Assembly: GCA_944989445.1 (NCBI GenBank)
Contig: CALYLW010000180.1
Span: 186,001-250,000, forward strand
From: Ampullaceana balthica
Taxonomy: Eukaryota; Mollusca; Gastropoda; Lymnaeidae
Direction of reading: 5' to 3'
DNA: 64,000 nt
Shown here one piece after another: positions 10,780 to 21,690 of this stretch; the stretch's first letter is position 1; every line of letters starts with the position of its first letter. The notes under the pieces are model-generated. The model made no database searches and was not told where the DNA came from. It worked only from the letters and a program-made list of their open reading frames with translations. The position numbers and the translations under genes are program-made.

Positions 10780-11510
10780 TAATTTAAAGTCGTCAAGTGG
10801 CTATTGTCGAATTATTTCCTATAGTAACTTAAATGTCCATCTCCAAAATTCATTTTCTAAAAGATTAATTAACATGTCGCTAATGTCGAGGAAACAACTT
10901 CATTTACATCCGTTATTCAAATTTGTCCCCTTGGTAAATAATGAAATTTTTATGTGAGAACTATTAATTGACAAAATACATCAATAAAGCACAAATAAAG
11001 TGATACAAAAAAGATCTAAATGTAAACACTTGTTTTTTATTATTGTTTCTTTAAATGATGAAAACATTTCCACAGCATAACACGATGTCTGAGATGATAT
11101 TGCCTAACTTCACCAACAGTGTGGACGACAGTTTATATCGAGTTCATATTTGACCTCAAATAATTTAAGCTTTAAAGTATTTCGCGGCGGTTTAAAAACT
11201 TGCATCATAAATCAGGGCTTATTTCAATAGAAACGGAGAGGACAACCTTTTCTTTGTCTTTCAGATTCGGTAATTTGGCAATTTTACAGATATTGCAACA
11301 TACAAATTATTTATTTATTTATGTTGTTATTATTTTAAAAAAATCGTGACTTAAAGAAAGAGAGCTCGACAATATCAAGCTGATCTTTATATTGTTTCAT
11401 GGGTAAAAGTGGGATAAAACATCTACTGCTTTATTTCATTTTAGCTACATTTTACATCAATGGATTGTAGGAAGTTGAGCTTGTGAGAGAGTTTTGGATT
11501 CATTGTTTTT
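10780..11510. other. No clear feature
   Basis: AT-rich non-coding sequence without recognisable motifs. It lies downstream of gene A on the minus strand and could hold its 3' UTR. Confidence 0.4.
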
Positions 11511-11513
11511 TGC

Positions 11514-11620
11514 TTAGATCGCTGTGTTGTGTCGGACGATGTATTCACACCACAGAAACGGATGCTGCATTAAGAAGACTTCAGACTTCTGGGCTGTAGA
11601 GAGGGTCGTGGATCTTCTAC
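11514..11620 (-). CDS. Membrane-protein gene A, possible last exon (exon 4)
   Basis: The flanking DNA aligns loosely with the exon-4 neighbourhoods of genes B and C. With the acceptor GGTAGGCAG the phase required by exon 3 gives a frame open to a TAA at 11514-11516. An alternative acceptor AATGCAG at 11565-11567 lines up better with B and C but stops after five codons. The C-terminus of A is therefore unresolved, and it lacks the SSYND...YY ending of B and C. Confidence 0.25.
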
Positions 11621-11754
11621 CTGCCTACCAAATGATTAGTTCACTCTTTTTTTCTTATTTGTACCAATCACTTGAGTTAACCTGAGGCAGAAATTAAGAT
11701 TAGTCTTATTAGTTAGTTTATCTAATTAATAATAGCTTCGGTAGTCCCAGTCTA

Positions 11755-12290
11755 AATACCTACAGTCTCATTAGTTACAGTCACATTAGTTACAGTCTCA
11801 TTAGTTACAGTCTCATTAGTTACAGTCTTATTAGTTACAGTCTCATTAGTTACAGTCTCATTAGTTACAGTCTCATTAGTTACAGTCTCGTTAGTTACAG
11901 TCTCATTAGTTACAGTCTCATTAGTGACAGTCTCGTTAGTTACAGTCTTATTAGTTACAGTGTCGTTAGTTACAGTCTTATTAGTTACAGTCTTATTAGT
12001 TACAGTCTTATTAGTTACAGTCTCATTAGTTACAGTCTCATTAGTTACAGTCTTATTAGTTACAGTCTCATTAGTTACAGTGTCATTAGTTACAGTGTCA
12101 TTAGTTACAGTCTTATTAGTTACAGTGTCGTTAGTTACAGTCTCATTAGTTACAGTCTCATTATTGACAGTCTCATTAGTGAAAGTCTCAGAAGTTACAG
12201 TTTCATTAACTACTTCTCATTAGTGAAGTTCTCAGTAGTTACCGTCTCATTGGTGACAGTTTCATTAGTTACAGTCTCATTATTGATATT
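11755..12290. repeat. 15-bp minisatellite
   Basis: Roughly 33 copies of ATTAGTTACAGTCTC with single-base variants, decaying after about 12180. It lies in the last intron of gene A. The VTVSLVTVLL frame is a repeat shadow. Confidence 0.97.
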
Positions 12291-12479
12291 TGAAGATAGT
12301 CGCCATTTAACACCATATATAAAATGGTTGTGCCAAAAACAAGAACGAGAGAGATAAAATTTAATTTAATTCATATTTCGGGATGGGGTGGGTGGAGGTC
12401 CAAGAAGATATATGTACAGTACCAGGGGCAGGGCTGGTGCTGTCTAGGCTTTTATAATGATGAATTGCAAGGCTTGTCA

Positions 12480-12860
12480 AGCATTCCTGTGTGTCTTCTT
12501 TGACAACACTATATCATTGACAACCCTGGTATCTTCCAAAACCCTGGTATCATTGTTAACTCTGGTACCACTGACAACCTTGGAACCTTAAACAACCCTA
12601 GGACCTTAGACAACCCTGTTACTATTGACAACTCTAGCATCATTAACAAGCCTGGGTATTATTGACAACACTATTAATGACAGCACTGTATCATAGCCAA
12701 TACTATCATTGACAATACTCTCATTGACAACTCTTGTATCAATGACAGTAATGTTGTCAACCTTAATTTGATGTCACATAATACTATCATTGACAATACT
12801 ATCATTGACAACTCTTGTGTCAATGACAGTCATGTTGCCTGCCAACCTTAATTTGATGTC
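12480..12860. repeat. Degenerate CATTGACAAC repeat
   Basis: Diverged copies of a ~20-24 bp unit built on ATCATTGACAACnCT, with a longer direct duplication (TTAATTTGATGTCACATAAT at about 12762 and 12849). Confidence 0.8.
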
Positions 12861-12904
12861 ACATAATAATAATGCAACACAACAATCGACATGTAAATAC
12901 TTAC

Positions 12905-12975
12905 TGTCATATGTGGTATCCACATCATCCAGCAGAAGTGAGGATTTCCGCCGTTTTGACGACGAATCTTCTTTT
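12905..12975 (-). CDS. Membrane-protein gene A, exon 3
   Basis: Bounded on the minus strand by acceptor TCTCTGGCAG and donor ACA|GTAAGT. The frame set by exon 2 (phase 2 in, phase 1 out) encodes 23 residues, KEDSSSKRRKSSLLLDDVD and then TTYD. Genes B and C have a homologous exon at 27015-27097 and 42695-42777 with the same phases, a Ser/Lys/Arg-rich start and an acidic end. It follows the membrane segment, so it is a charged juxtamembrane tail. Unlike B and C, no minisatellite starts at its donor. Confidence 0.65.
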
Positions 12976-13560
12976 CTGCCAGAGAATCGACATATCATAA
13001 TTAAATACGGATTCCACAATACCTTACAAAACATTTAAACAAAATCAATTTTTCTTCGATTTGCGTCACGCCCAAAGAAGAGGAGTTATACGAGAGAATA
13101 AAGGTGGCAATTGAAATACTTCGTGCGAAATTTCTTCTAGAGAAAAGATCTAAGAGAAATGCTCTAAGAGAAAATATGTGATGTAAAAAACCACCTACAG
13201 TCTTTAACATTTTAGTTTAGGTAACAGGCTGTTCATCAAAGTCAGATATGCATGTGTGAACATTTTCTTACAAAACAGCTTCTTAACCAGCCATTAACTC
13301 AGAAATTTGTCATTGGAATATCGTTATTTATTATATATTTCATTAAAGCGTTGTTATTGAAAGTTTGGTCTCAGACATGTTATTAATGCCAAGTAGAAGT
13401 CTGTTGATTAAAATCTTTCATATGTTTGTAAACAATTCCTTTGTAGTTGTTGTCTAATGATAAAATTTATTTTAATGGCAAAAAATATTTGATTTTCATA
13501 AATCCTAATGCTATAATAAAACAACTAAAATAATTTTTAAATGATTTTAATAATCCATAC

Positions 13561-13708
13561 TTGAAGTCATTCCATGACTTAAACATGGCCACCATAATCA
13601 TGGTTACAAAAGCTGTCACACCAACAGCAGTTTCCACCTGCCATTCCTCTAAAGAGGCCAGATGAGTGAGAAACAATCCTGGACCTCCCATCTCGTCCAG
13701 ATCTTGAA
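13561..13708 (-). CDS. Membrane-protein gene A, exon 2 (transmembrane segment)
   Basis: Acceptor CTATTTTCAG and donor CAA|GTATGG enclose 148 bases (phase 1 in, phase 2 out). The product starts VQDLDEMGGPGLF, continues HLASLEEWQVET, and then has a membrane-spanning stretch AVGVTAFVTMIMVAMF followed by KSWNDFK. Gene B has the same exon at 30261-30408 with 9 residue changes. Gene C has a diverged one at 55401-55542 sharing QDL, LSSLE-W and FnxWexF. It is therefore a single-pass membrane protein whose topology is not established. I do not recognise the family. Confidence 0.75.
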
Positions 13709-14229
13709 CTGAAAATAGATCATTGTTTATTCTGAGTAAACTGCTGCATTTTTATTAAAGAACGGGTTCTCATCCCATGAGTCTCGACCCCCAAGAGAGA
13801 ATTCCACGTCGGGCCTTATGAAGGGTCACCAACTTATACAGTAAATTAACAAAATATGTAGCACAATGACATTTTTAAAATTTATTATTGAGGCCTGAGT
13901 TGGTATGCTGTGAATCCTGTCTTTGAAATGAAAGATCAAATCAATTATTTCCTGGAAGTTCAAGTGAAGCATGACCTTTTGAAATATTGTAACGAAAAAG
14001 CCTGATTTTGAAAGAGTAGTATATTTAGGACATATATTAGAATAGCAAAATAGGCTTAACCTTAAGGGAAAGGAACGAATATTATTACATTTTACGATAA
14101 TGTCAAAGGCATTTTAAAAAAAAATCGAGGCTGTAACAATGACGAACAAATATAAATCTGTGATAATATTGTCATGTTTAAGAAACTGTGCAGTGTAGTA
14201 AATGAATCTAAAAGTGAAATTAATTAAAT

Positions 14230-14765
14230 TTAGAGGAGGGAATTACTGGGCATCTAGAATACGTTGAAAAGAAATTCCAGCGAAACTTCACTGAGCTGAA
14301 AGAAGAAAAACTACACAGACATGAAATCCATTCTCTTCTTCCTTTGATGTAGCCAGCATTCCAAAAAAAATATTACAAGATGGATTCTTGAATTTGCAAA
14401 ATGATTCGTCAGCGAGTAACTTGCTTGATTAAAAATTTCTCACACAATTCTGATATGGTAAGCGTCAATTGTTCCAAAAAGTCACGATGTTTGCCTTTCG
14501 AGCAGTTCCATTTTTGCTGCGTATCTCACCAAAAGAAATTAATTAATTTTTGAGAATGACACGAGCTTGGCGTTAACCCGCGAAGTTTGGGTCTGGTTAG
14601 TAACATGAGCTTTTAAATTGTAATACAAAAATATTTTCGTGTTGTACTTGTTGGTGTTTTTTTTAAATTGGTATTTTAGAATTCTAATTAAAAATTTTCT
14701 TCGGGAGTCGCGGATCACTTTTATAAAAAGGGGCCGCCACTCGCCACCCGAAAAAGGTCGGGTAC
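14230..14765 (+). pseudogene. hAT (Buster/ZBED-like) 3' fragment, copy 1
   Basis: The plus strand reads KFQRNFTELKEEKLHRHEI, LLPFDVASIPKKILQDG and FQKVTMFAFRAVPFLL with stops and frameshifts. These are typical of the C-terminal half of hAT transposases of the Buster type found in ZBED5/FAM200-like genes. The block ends with GTCGCGGATCACTTTTATAA and CCACTCGCCACCCGAAAAA, matching the terminal region of the 43200-51402 element in reverse. It lies in the intron between exons 2 and 1 of gene A and is duplicated at 30950-31410. Confidence 0.7.
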
Positions 14766-14769
14766 CTGT

Positions 14770-15012
14770 GTATTACAGCGACATGCATCTGTAGTCTGGA
14801 CTAGTGTTAGACATACGTGCATCTGTAGTCTGGACTGGTGTTAGACATACGTGCATCTGTAGTATGGACTGGTGTTAGACATACGTGCATCTGTAGTATG
14901 GACTGGTGTTAGACATACATCCATCTGTAGTCTGGACTAGTGTTACGCATACATGCATCTGTAGTCTGGGCTAGTGTTAGACATACATGCAGCTTCAGTC
15001 CTGACTAGTGTA
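14770..15012. repeat. ~35-bp minisatellite
   Basis: About seven copies of a unit with core GCATCTGTAGTCTGGACTAG, shared with 31410-31565 in the duplicate. Confidence 0.9.
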
Positions 15013-15168
15013 AGACATGCTATTAACACAATTGTTATGAGAGGAATTGATTTTAGATAATCATGAGATCTAAGATATTTTATTTAATGCATAATTAAAT
15101 AGCACCATTCAGAGCGAAACTCGGGAAATACTTGCAAGTCTGGTATTGACCGCAGTACAGTGTATTAC

Positions 15169-15250
15169 CTTGTTCTTTTTTCCCACATTTTTTCCCCGCC
15201 AGATTCAATCCCAAAGATGATAACAGACCGGAAGCTTCTTTCCTTGGCAT
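15169..15250 (-). CDS. Membrane-protein gene A, exon 1
   Basis: The acceptor CCACAG leaves one base before ATG, completing the phase-2 end of exon 0. The donor is CAAG|GTAATA (phase 1). It encodes 27 residues, [16 protein letters not shown] followed by [11 protein letters not shown], which are basic and lie N-terminal to the membrane exon. It differs from gene B (31713-31794) at about one base. Gene C starts with the same MPRK but is longer. Because exon 0 joins in frame, this ATG is probably internal, although initiation here cannot be excluded. Confidence 0.65.
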
Positions 15251-15904
15251 TCTGTGGATTGTGTAAACACAGATTGCCGGCGTATTAATTAAAAAAATTA
15301 TTTACAGCTAAATTTTAAAATAAAATGGTCGTAGAAATAATTATTAATAAATATTTGGAGTTAAGCAAATTAATTCAGAAATAAATTATACATTCAATAG
15401 CACTGAATCTAACATTTATTTTAGCTTCGGTAAATATCATTCTAATACAAATACGCTTTAGTTTTAATGCAATGAGCAAAAGCTATGTTCATAGTGTGGG
15501 GAAGGGGCAAGACATGGCGTGAGGAACAGGAGTTTGGAAAGACTTAAGTGTTTACACCATAAACTGTTTGTTGAAAATTTTCTGAGAGAAATCTTCATAG
15601 ACTTCGGTAGGGCTCAGCATTCCCCGCTGTTCTTGCTGATAGGGAGCCGGAACTGCATGTCATAGAGTCATCACTGTAAAGTATGGAGACAGACACGATT
15701 TCATTTAATTGAGGGCCAAGAACCAAGGAACCCATTAAAACAAATCTTTAACATCATGGAGATCCTGGTAACTCGCCATCGTTCTTCCAGAGATTACCAA
15801 CTAGTACAGTGTTACCAACTGCCTGCCAACACTTGAAGTGTTCCTGTTAACTGCTATGTTCATAACATGCTGAAATTTACTGGAACCCTACAAACTGCCC
15901 GTGC

Positions 15905-16102
15905 CAGGGGTCGGCAACCAGCGGCTCGCGAGCCGCATGTGGCTCTTTCAAAGTCAAGTTGAGGCTCTCCAGTTCTATGCGCATATATAAATAATTATAT
16001 CATTTTGTTTTCAAACTCATGCTAGCAGCTCTTTAAAAATGTGGGAAAATTATTAAATTGTAATTTTTTGTCTCTTACGTCTCAAAAGGTTGTCGACACC
16101 TG
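15905..16102. mobile_element. hAT-type MITE, copy 1
   Basis: The left end is CAGGGGTCGGCAACCAGCGG and the reverse complement of the right end is CAGGTGTCGACAACC. It is orthologous to 32470-32666 in the duplicate. Here the left flank (GTGC) does not match the right flank (TCACAGAC) because about 20 flanking bases present in the other copy are missing. Confidence 0.85.
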
Positions 16103-16289
16103 TCACAGACTTAAGATACGTAGCACAGTAGTGGCAGGACAAATGTTTTATATGCCCTTTCCTTCCCTTTAAAGTTGGCGATATTATATTTAGCCCAATT
16201 TAATTGCCTATAATAATTCGTGTTGTTGACATTAAATTGTTCAACTGTGCCAGCAGGCTATGTTACAGAGTGCCAAGTGCGGTGGTCCG

Positions 16290-16392
16290 GGAATACACCG
16301 GTAGATTGTTGTTGGTGTAAAGAAAAATACACCGATAGATTGTTGCATGTGTAAAGACAAATACACAAATAGATTGTTGCTGGTGTTTGGTC
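16290..16392. repeat. 34-bp repeat, few copies
   Basis: About three copies of a unit with core AGATTGTTGCTGGTGTAAAG. The duplicate at 32850-33090 has about seven. Confidence 0.85.
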
Positions 16393-16479
16393 GGACACTT
16401 CGACCCCTGACGATTCGACCCCGGTTGGTTCGACCCTGCCAGTTCGACCACAGGACGTTTCGACCCCACGTTGAGACCC

Positions 16480-19428
16480 TTTGGTGCTTTACTTTACTCT
16501 TGAGACCTCCTGGTGCTTTACCCCTGAGACCTCCTGGTGCTTTACCCCTGAGACCTCCTGGTGCTTTACCCCTGAGACCTCCTGATGCTTTACCCCTGAG
16601 ACCTCCTGGTGCTTTACTTTACCCCTGAGACCTATTGCATCTTTACTTTACCCCTGAGACCTACTGGTGCTTCACTTTAACTATTGAGACCTCCTGATGC
16701 TTTACCCCTGATACCTCCTGGTGCTTTACTTTACCCCTGAGACCTCCTGGTGCTTTACTTTACCCCTGATACCTACTGTGTTTTACTTTACCCTGAGACC
16801 TCCTGGTGCTTTACTTTATCCCCTGAGACCTCCTGGTGCTTTACTTTACCCCTGAGACCTCCTGGTGCTTTACTTTACCCCTGAGACCTACTGGTGCTTT
16901 ACTTTACCCCCTGATACCTCCTGGTGCTTTACTTTACCCCTGAGACCTACTGGTGCTTTACTTTACCCCTGAGACCTCCTGGTGCTTTACTTTACCCCTG
17001 AGATCTCCCGGTGCTTTACTTTACCCCTGAGACCTCCTGGTGCTTTACTTTACCCTTGAGACCTCCCGGTGCTTTACTTTACCCCTGAGATCTCCCGGCG
17101 CTTTACTTTACCCCTGAGATCTCCCGGTGCTTTGCTTTACCCCTGAGATCTCCTGGTGCTTTACTTTAACTATTGAGACCTCCTGATGCTTTACCCCTGA
17201 TACCTCCTGGTGCTTTAATTTACCCCTGAGACCTACTGGTGCTTTACTTTACCCCTGATACCTCCTGGTGCTTTACTTTACCCCTGATACCTCCTGGTGC
17301 TTTACTTTACCCCTGATACCTCCTGGTGCTTTACTTTACCCCTGATACCTCCTGGTGCTTTACTTTACCCCTGATACCTCCTGGTGCTTTACTTTACCCC
17401 TGATACCTCCTGGTGCTTTACTTTCCCCCTGATACCTCCTGGTGCTTTACTTTACCCCTGATACCTCCTTATGCTTTACTTTACCCCTGATACCTCCTGG
17501 TGCTTTACTTTACCTCTGATACCTCCTGGTGCTTTACTTTACCCCTGATACCTCCTGGTGCTTTACTTTACCCCTGATACCTCCTGGTGCTTTACTTTAC
17601 CCCTGATACCTCCTGGTGCTTTACTTTCCCCCTGATACCTCCTGGTGCTTTACTTTACCCCTGATACCTCCTGGTGCTTTACTTTACCCCTGATACCTCC
17701 TGGTGCTTTACTTTACCTCTGATACCTCCTGGTGCTTTACTTTACCTCTGATACCTCCTGGTGCTTTACTTTACCCCTGATACCTCCTGGTGCTTTACTT
17801 TACCTCTGATACCTCCTGATGCTATACTTTACCCCTGAGACCTCCTGGTGCTTTACTTTACCCCTGAGACTTCCTGGTGCTTTAATTTACCCCTGAGACG
17901 CCTTAATGCTTTACTTTACCCTTGAGAACTCCTGGTGCTTTACTTTACCCCTGAGACTTCCTGGTGCTTTAATTTACCCCTGAGACGCCTTAGTGCTTTA
18001 CTTTACCCCTGAGACCTACTGGTGCTTTACTTTACCCCTGAGACCTACTGGTGCTTTACCCCTGAGACGCCTTAGTGCTTTACTTTACCCCTGAGACTTC
18101 CTGGTGCTTTAATTTACCCCTGAGACGCCTTAGTGCTTTACTTTACCCCTGAGACCTCCTGATGCTTTACTTTACCCCTGTGACCTCCTGGTGCTTTGCT
18201 TTACCCCTGAGACTTCCTGGTGCTTTAATTTACCCATGAGACACCTTAGTGCTTTACTTTACCCCTGAGACCTCCTGGTGCTTTACTTTACCTCTGATAC
18301 CTCCTGGTGCTTTACTTTACCCCTGATACCTCATGGTGCTTTACTTTACCTCTGATACCTCCTGGTGATTTACTTTACCTCTGATACCTCCTGGGGCTTT
18401 ACTTTACCTCTGATACCTCCTGGTGCTTTACTTTACCTCTGATACCTCCTGGTGCTTTACTTTACCCCTGATACCTCCTGGTGCTTTACTTTACCTCTGA
18501 TACCTCCTGATGCTTTACTTTACCCCTGAGACCTCCTGGTGCTTTACTTTACCCCTGAGACTTCCCTGTGCTTTAATTTACCCCTGAGACGCCTTAGTGC
18601 TTTACTTTACCCCTGAGACCTCCTGGTGCTTTACTTTACTTCTGAGACTTCCTGGTGATTTAATTTACTCCTGAGACGCCTTAGTGCTTTACTTTACCCC
18701 TGAGACCTCCTGGTGATTTACTTTACCCCTGAGACCTACTGGTGCTTTACCCCTGAGACGCCTTAGTGCTTTACTTTACCCCTGAGACTTCCTGGTGCTT
18801 TAATTTACCCCTGAGACGCCTTAGTGCTTTACTTTACCCCTGAGACCTCCTGGTGCTTTACTTTACCCCTGAGACCTCCTGGTGCTTTACTTTACCTCTG
18901 ATACCTCCTGGTGCTTTACTTTACCTCTGATACCTCCTGGTGCTTTACTTTACCTCTGATACCTCCTGGTACTCTACTTTACCTCTGATACCTCCTGGTG
19001 CTTTACTTTACCTCTGATACCTCCTGGTGCTTTAATTTACCCCTGAGACCTCCTGGTGCTTTACTTTACCCCTGAGACCTCCTGGTGCTTTACTTTACCC
19101 CTGATACCTCCTGATGCTTTACTTTACCCCTGATACCTCCTGGTGCTTTACTTTACCCCTGAGACCTCTGGTGCTTTACTTTACCCCTGAGACCTCCTGG
19201 TGCTTTACTTTACCTCTGATACCTCCTGGTGCTTTACTTTACCCTCTGATACCTCCTGGTGCTTTACTTTACCCCTGATACCTCCTGGTGCTTTACTTTA
19301 CCCCTGATACCTCCTGGTGCTTTACTTTACCTCTGATACCTCCTGGTGCTTTACTTTACCCTCTGATACCTCCTGGTGCTTTACTTTACCTCTGATACCT
19401 CCTGGTGCTTTACTTTACCACTGAGACC
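16480..19428. repeat. 29-bp minisatellite (~100 copies) starting at a splice donor
   Basis: About 100 units of a ~29-bp repeat with core GATACCTCCTGGTGCTTTAC, with GAGACC and TCTGATACC variants. It fills the first intron of gene A. The array resumes at 19683-19738 beyond a MITE, and its last unit contains the exon-0 donor itself (minus strand AGAAG|GTAAAGTAAAGC). Every unit therefore carries a GGG|GTAAAGTAAAGC donor-like sequence. A homologous, shorter array lies at 33326-33889. Confidence 0.97.
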
Positions 19429-19682
19429 GGTAAAAGCAAAGAGAACGGTGCGCTCGATAAATGGTATTTTTGGTTTTTATATTTTTTTTCTATTTTAATT
19501 TAAGAAATAGACAACTAAATCTAACCCAGACCCTAAAACTACAACCATATTTACGTTTATGGATAAAAATAATTGCACTTATTATGATTTATTCCCTAAA
19601 AATACAACATTTCATTCCCGGAAGTTACACTCTGCAATAACAATGTAAATAGTTGAGCGCACCGTTCTCTTTTCTTTAGCCC
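19429..19682. mobile_element. MITE inserted in the minisatellite, copy 1
   Basis: Inverted ends GGTAAAAGCAAAGAGAACGG and (reverse complement of right end) GCTAAAGAAAAGAGAACGG, with flanking octamers CTGAGACC and CTTAGACC that agree at 7 of 8 bases. This points to an 8-bp target duplication in the 29-bp array. A second copy is at 35011-35282. Confidence 0.85.
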
Positions 19683-19738
19683 CTTAGACCTCCTGGTGCT
19701 TTACCTTACCCCTGAGACCTCCTGGTGCTTTACTTTAC

Positions 19739-19857
19739 CTTCTCTTTCGAAACAACGGAAGGGCAGTGTGGCCGTTTCTTCCCTTCGACTTCGAATTTCG
19801 GCGACGCCTTCTGTCAGGTGATCGCAGTGGAGATCTTGACCTTTCTCTGCTAGACAT
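19739..19857 (-). CDS. Membrane-protein gene A, exon 0 (SR-rich N-terminus)
   Basis: The minus strand reads MSSRERSRSPLRSPDRRRRR, NSKSKGRNG, HTALPLFRKR (39 codons) to a phase-2 donor AGAAG|GTAAAG. Phase 2 joins exactly to exon 1 (AG+A, Arg, then MPRK). The Arg/Ser-rich start resembles SR-type low-complexity tails. The matching region upstream of gene B keeps SRDRSRSPL...RRQSRSSKR in one frame but its ATG is shifted. The ATG is preceded by a pyrimidine-rich stretch ending in CAG, so a further upstream exon is possible. Confidence 0.55.
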
Positions 19858-19859
19858 CT

Positions 19860-20400
19860 GTCGTCCGAAAAAAAACACGGATGACTTGAAACTTTGGGCT
19901 TTATTACTAATGACCCTATGTAATGTTATGTCCTCAGATCAAACTGCCTTAAGCATAAAGAAATGTTCAGTCACAGTGCTTTGTGGTGACTAAAATAAAC
20001 GTTCTGAGATTTGTACACTCTTGAAGTGCAATGATATATTGTGGTGCGCACTAATCTTTGGGTTCATCTAAACAATTGTTACAAGATAAAAATAAAAAAA
20101 GTCCTTGATAAATTAAACTGCATCAATTGTTCTTGCCCAAATTAACCTTGGCTGATGGTTCTTGTTCAACTAAACTGTAGCAAAATAATATTAATACTGT
20201 TCCCCCCTTACTCCTCATTACATGTCTACATGTATTTGCTTTTCTTTAACAAGTCCTTTCATGCCCCCTCAAGTCTTACATGCTTTCTCCTTAAAAATAA
20301 TCCTTATTTAATCCGTATATATGGAGAGGGGGGAATATGCTGTATGGACAACAGCTAATTCTCCATAATACCCGCCAAGGCTTGCATCAACTTTTGAGAG
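19860..20400. other. Duplicated non-coding sequence upstream of gene A
   Basis: Matches 35440-35750 of the second unit (AAGCATAAAGAAATGTTCA, GTGGTGCGCACTAAT, AACTGCATCAATTG). It may hold the gene A promoter. No convincing core promoter was found. Confidence 0.5.
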
Positions 20401-20485
20401 GACGCTCCGGCGTCTCAAAAAGCCCTGCACCGAGAAATGCAAAAAAAGAAAAAGAAGACCCCAGCTCTTCGAATCGCTAGCTGGA

Positions 20486-20566
20486 ACATGAGGACTACGT
20501 GAGGACTATGTGAGGACAATGTGAGGACTATGTGAGGACTATGTGAGGACTATGTGAGGACTACGT
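20486..20566. repeat. 11-bp repeat inside LINE endonuclease
   Basis: About seven copies of GTGAGGACTAT/C, immediately after the codons for WNMRT. This is a local amplification in the LINE coding sequence. Confidence 0.9.
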
Positions 20567-21235
20567 GTCCCGGCATCACAGATGACCCGCAGTCTATAAA
20601 CGACACATGGCAAACAGGAATAATTGATAGAGAGCTTAACAGACTGGAGATTGACATTCTATGGCTTCAGGAGACTAGGCTCCCATACAGCGGCTCATTG
20701 AAAGAGACAAATTACACCTTCTTCTGGCAAGGCAGACCTACAGACGAACCAAAACAGCATGGTGTAGGTTTTGCAGTTAAGAACACCCTCATACCATCGA
20801 TTGAACCCCCATCATCAGGCACGGAGAGTATAATCACTCTAAGACTCATAACAGCATCAGCATTAAATGCCTTTGGCAAAAAATCTCACAAAAACACGGA
20901 CTGGTTTGATGCACCTTGGGACGAGATGAAACCTGTCACTGAAGCTAAAAGGAAAGCTCTTAAGGCCTACAAGTAAAAGCATACACCCAACAGGCTGCAT
21001 GCCTTAAAAACAGCCCAGAAAGTCGCACGTCAATGTGCCAATACCTACTGGCTAAACTCTGTGCCAGCATACAGTCAGCTGTAGATATAGGCAATGTCAA
21101 AGACATGTATGAAAATATTAAAGAAGCAACTTGCCCTTTGACGTCCAAGGTTGGCCCCCCCTAAAGTCCAAAAGTGGAGAAATTATCCAAGACCAGGAAG
21201 AGCAGCTAAAATGGTGGATTGATCATTATCTGGAA

Positions 21236-21690
21236 CTGTACGCAACTGTTACCACATTCTCCAGCACTGCTCTATATGACATCAACTGTTACCACATTCT
21301 CCAGCACCGCTCTATATGACATCAACTGTTACCACATTCTCCAGCACTGCTCTATATGACATCAACTGTTACCACATTCTCCAGCATTGCTCTATATGAC
21401 ATCAACTGTTACCACATTCTCCAGCACTGCTCTATATGACATCAACTGTTACCACATTCTCCAGCACCGCTCTATATGACATCAACTGTTACCACATTCT
21501 CCAGCACTGCTCTATATGACATCAACTGTTACCACATTCTCCAGCACTGCTCTATATGACATCAACTGTTACCACATTCTCCAGCACTGCTCTATATGAC
21601 ATCAACTGTTACCACATTCTCTAGCACCGCTCTATATGACAACCCTGTTATGTCAATCAACTGTTACCATATTCTCCAGCACCGCTCTAT
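21236..21690. repeat. 40-bp repeat inside LINE RT region
   Basis: About eleven near-identical 40-bp units with core CTGTTACCACATTCTCCAGC. One unit in frame reads TVTTFSSTALYD, which joins the LINE coding pieces on each side, so the array was amplified from LINE coding sequence. Confidence 0.95.

Noticed and set aside
11521..11678. Plus-strand exon reading RNGCCIKKTSDFWAVERVVD
   Set aside because: It has an acceptor-like start, but the region aligns with the minus-strand exon-4 neighbourhoods of genes B and C, and no partner exon on plus was found.
19766..19993. Plus-strand 75-codon frame
   Set aside because: Antisense to exon 0 of gene A, whose phase and SR-rich composition fit better.
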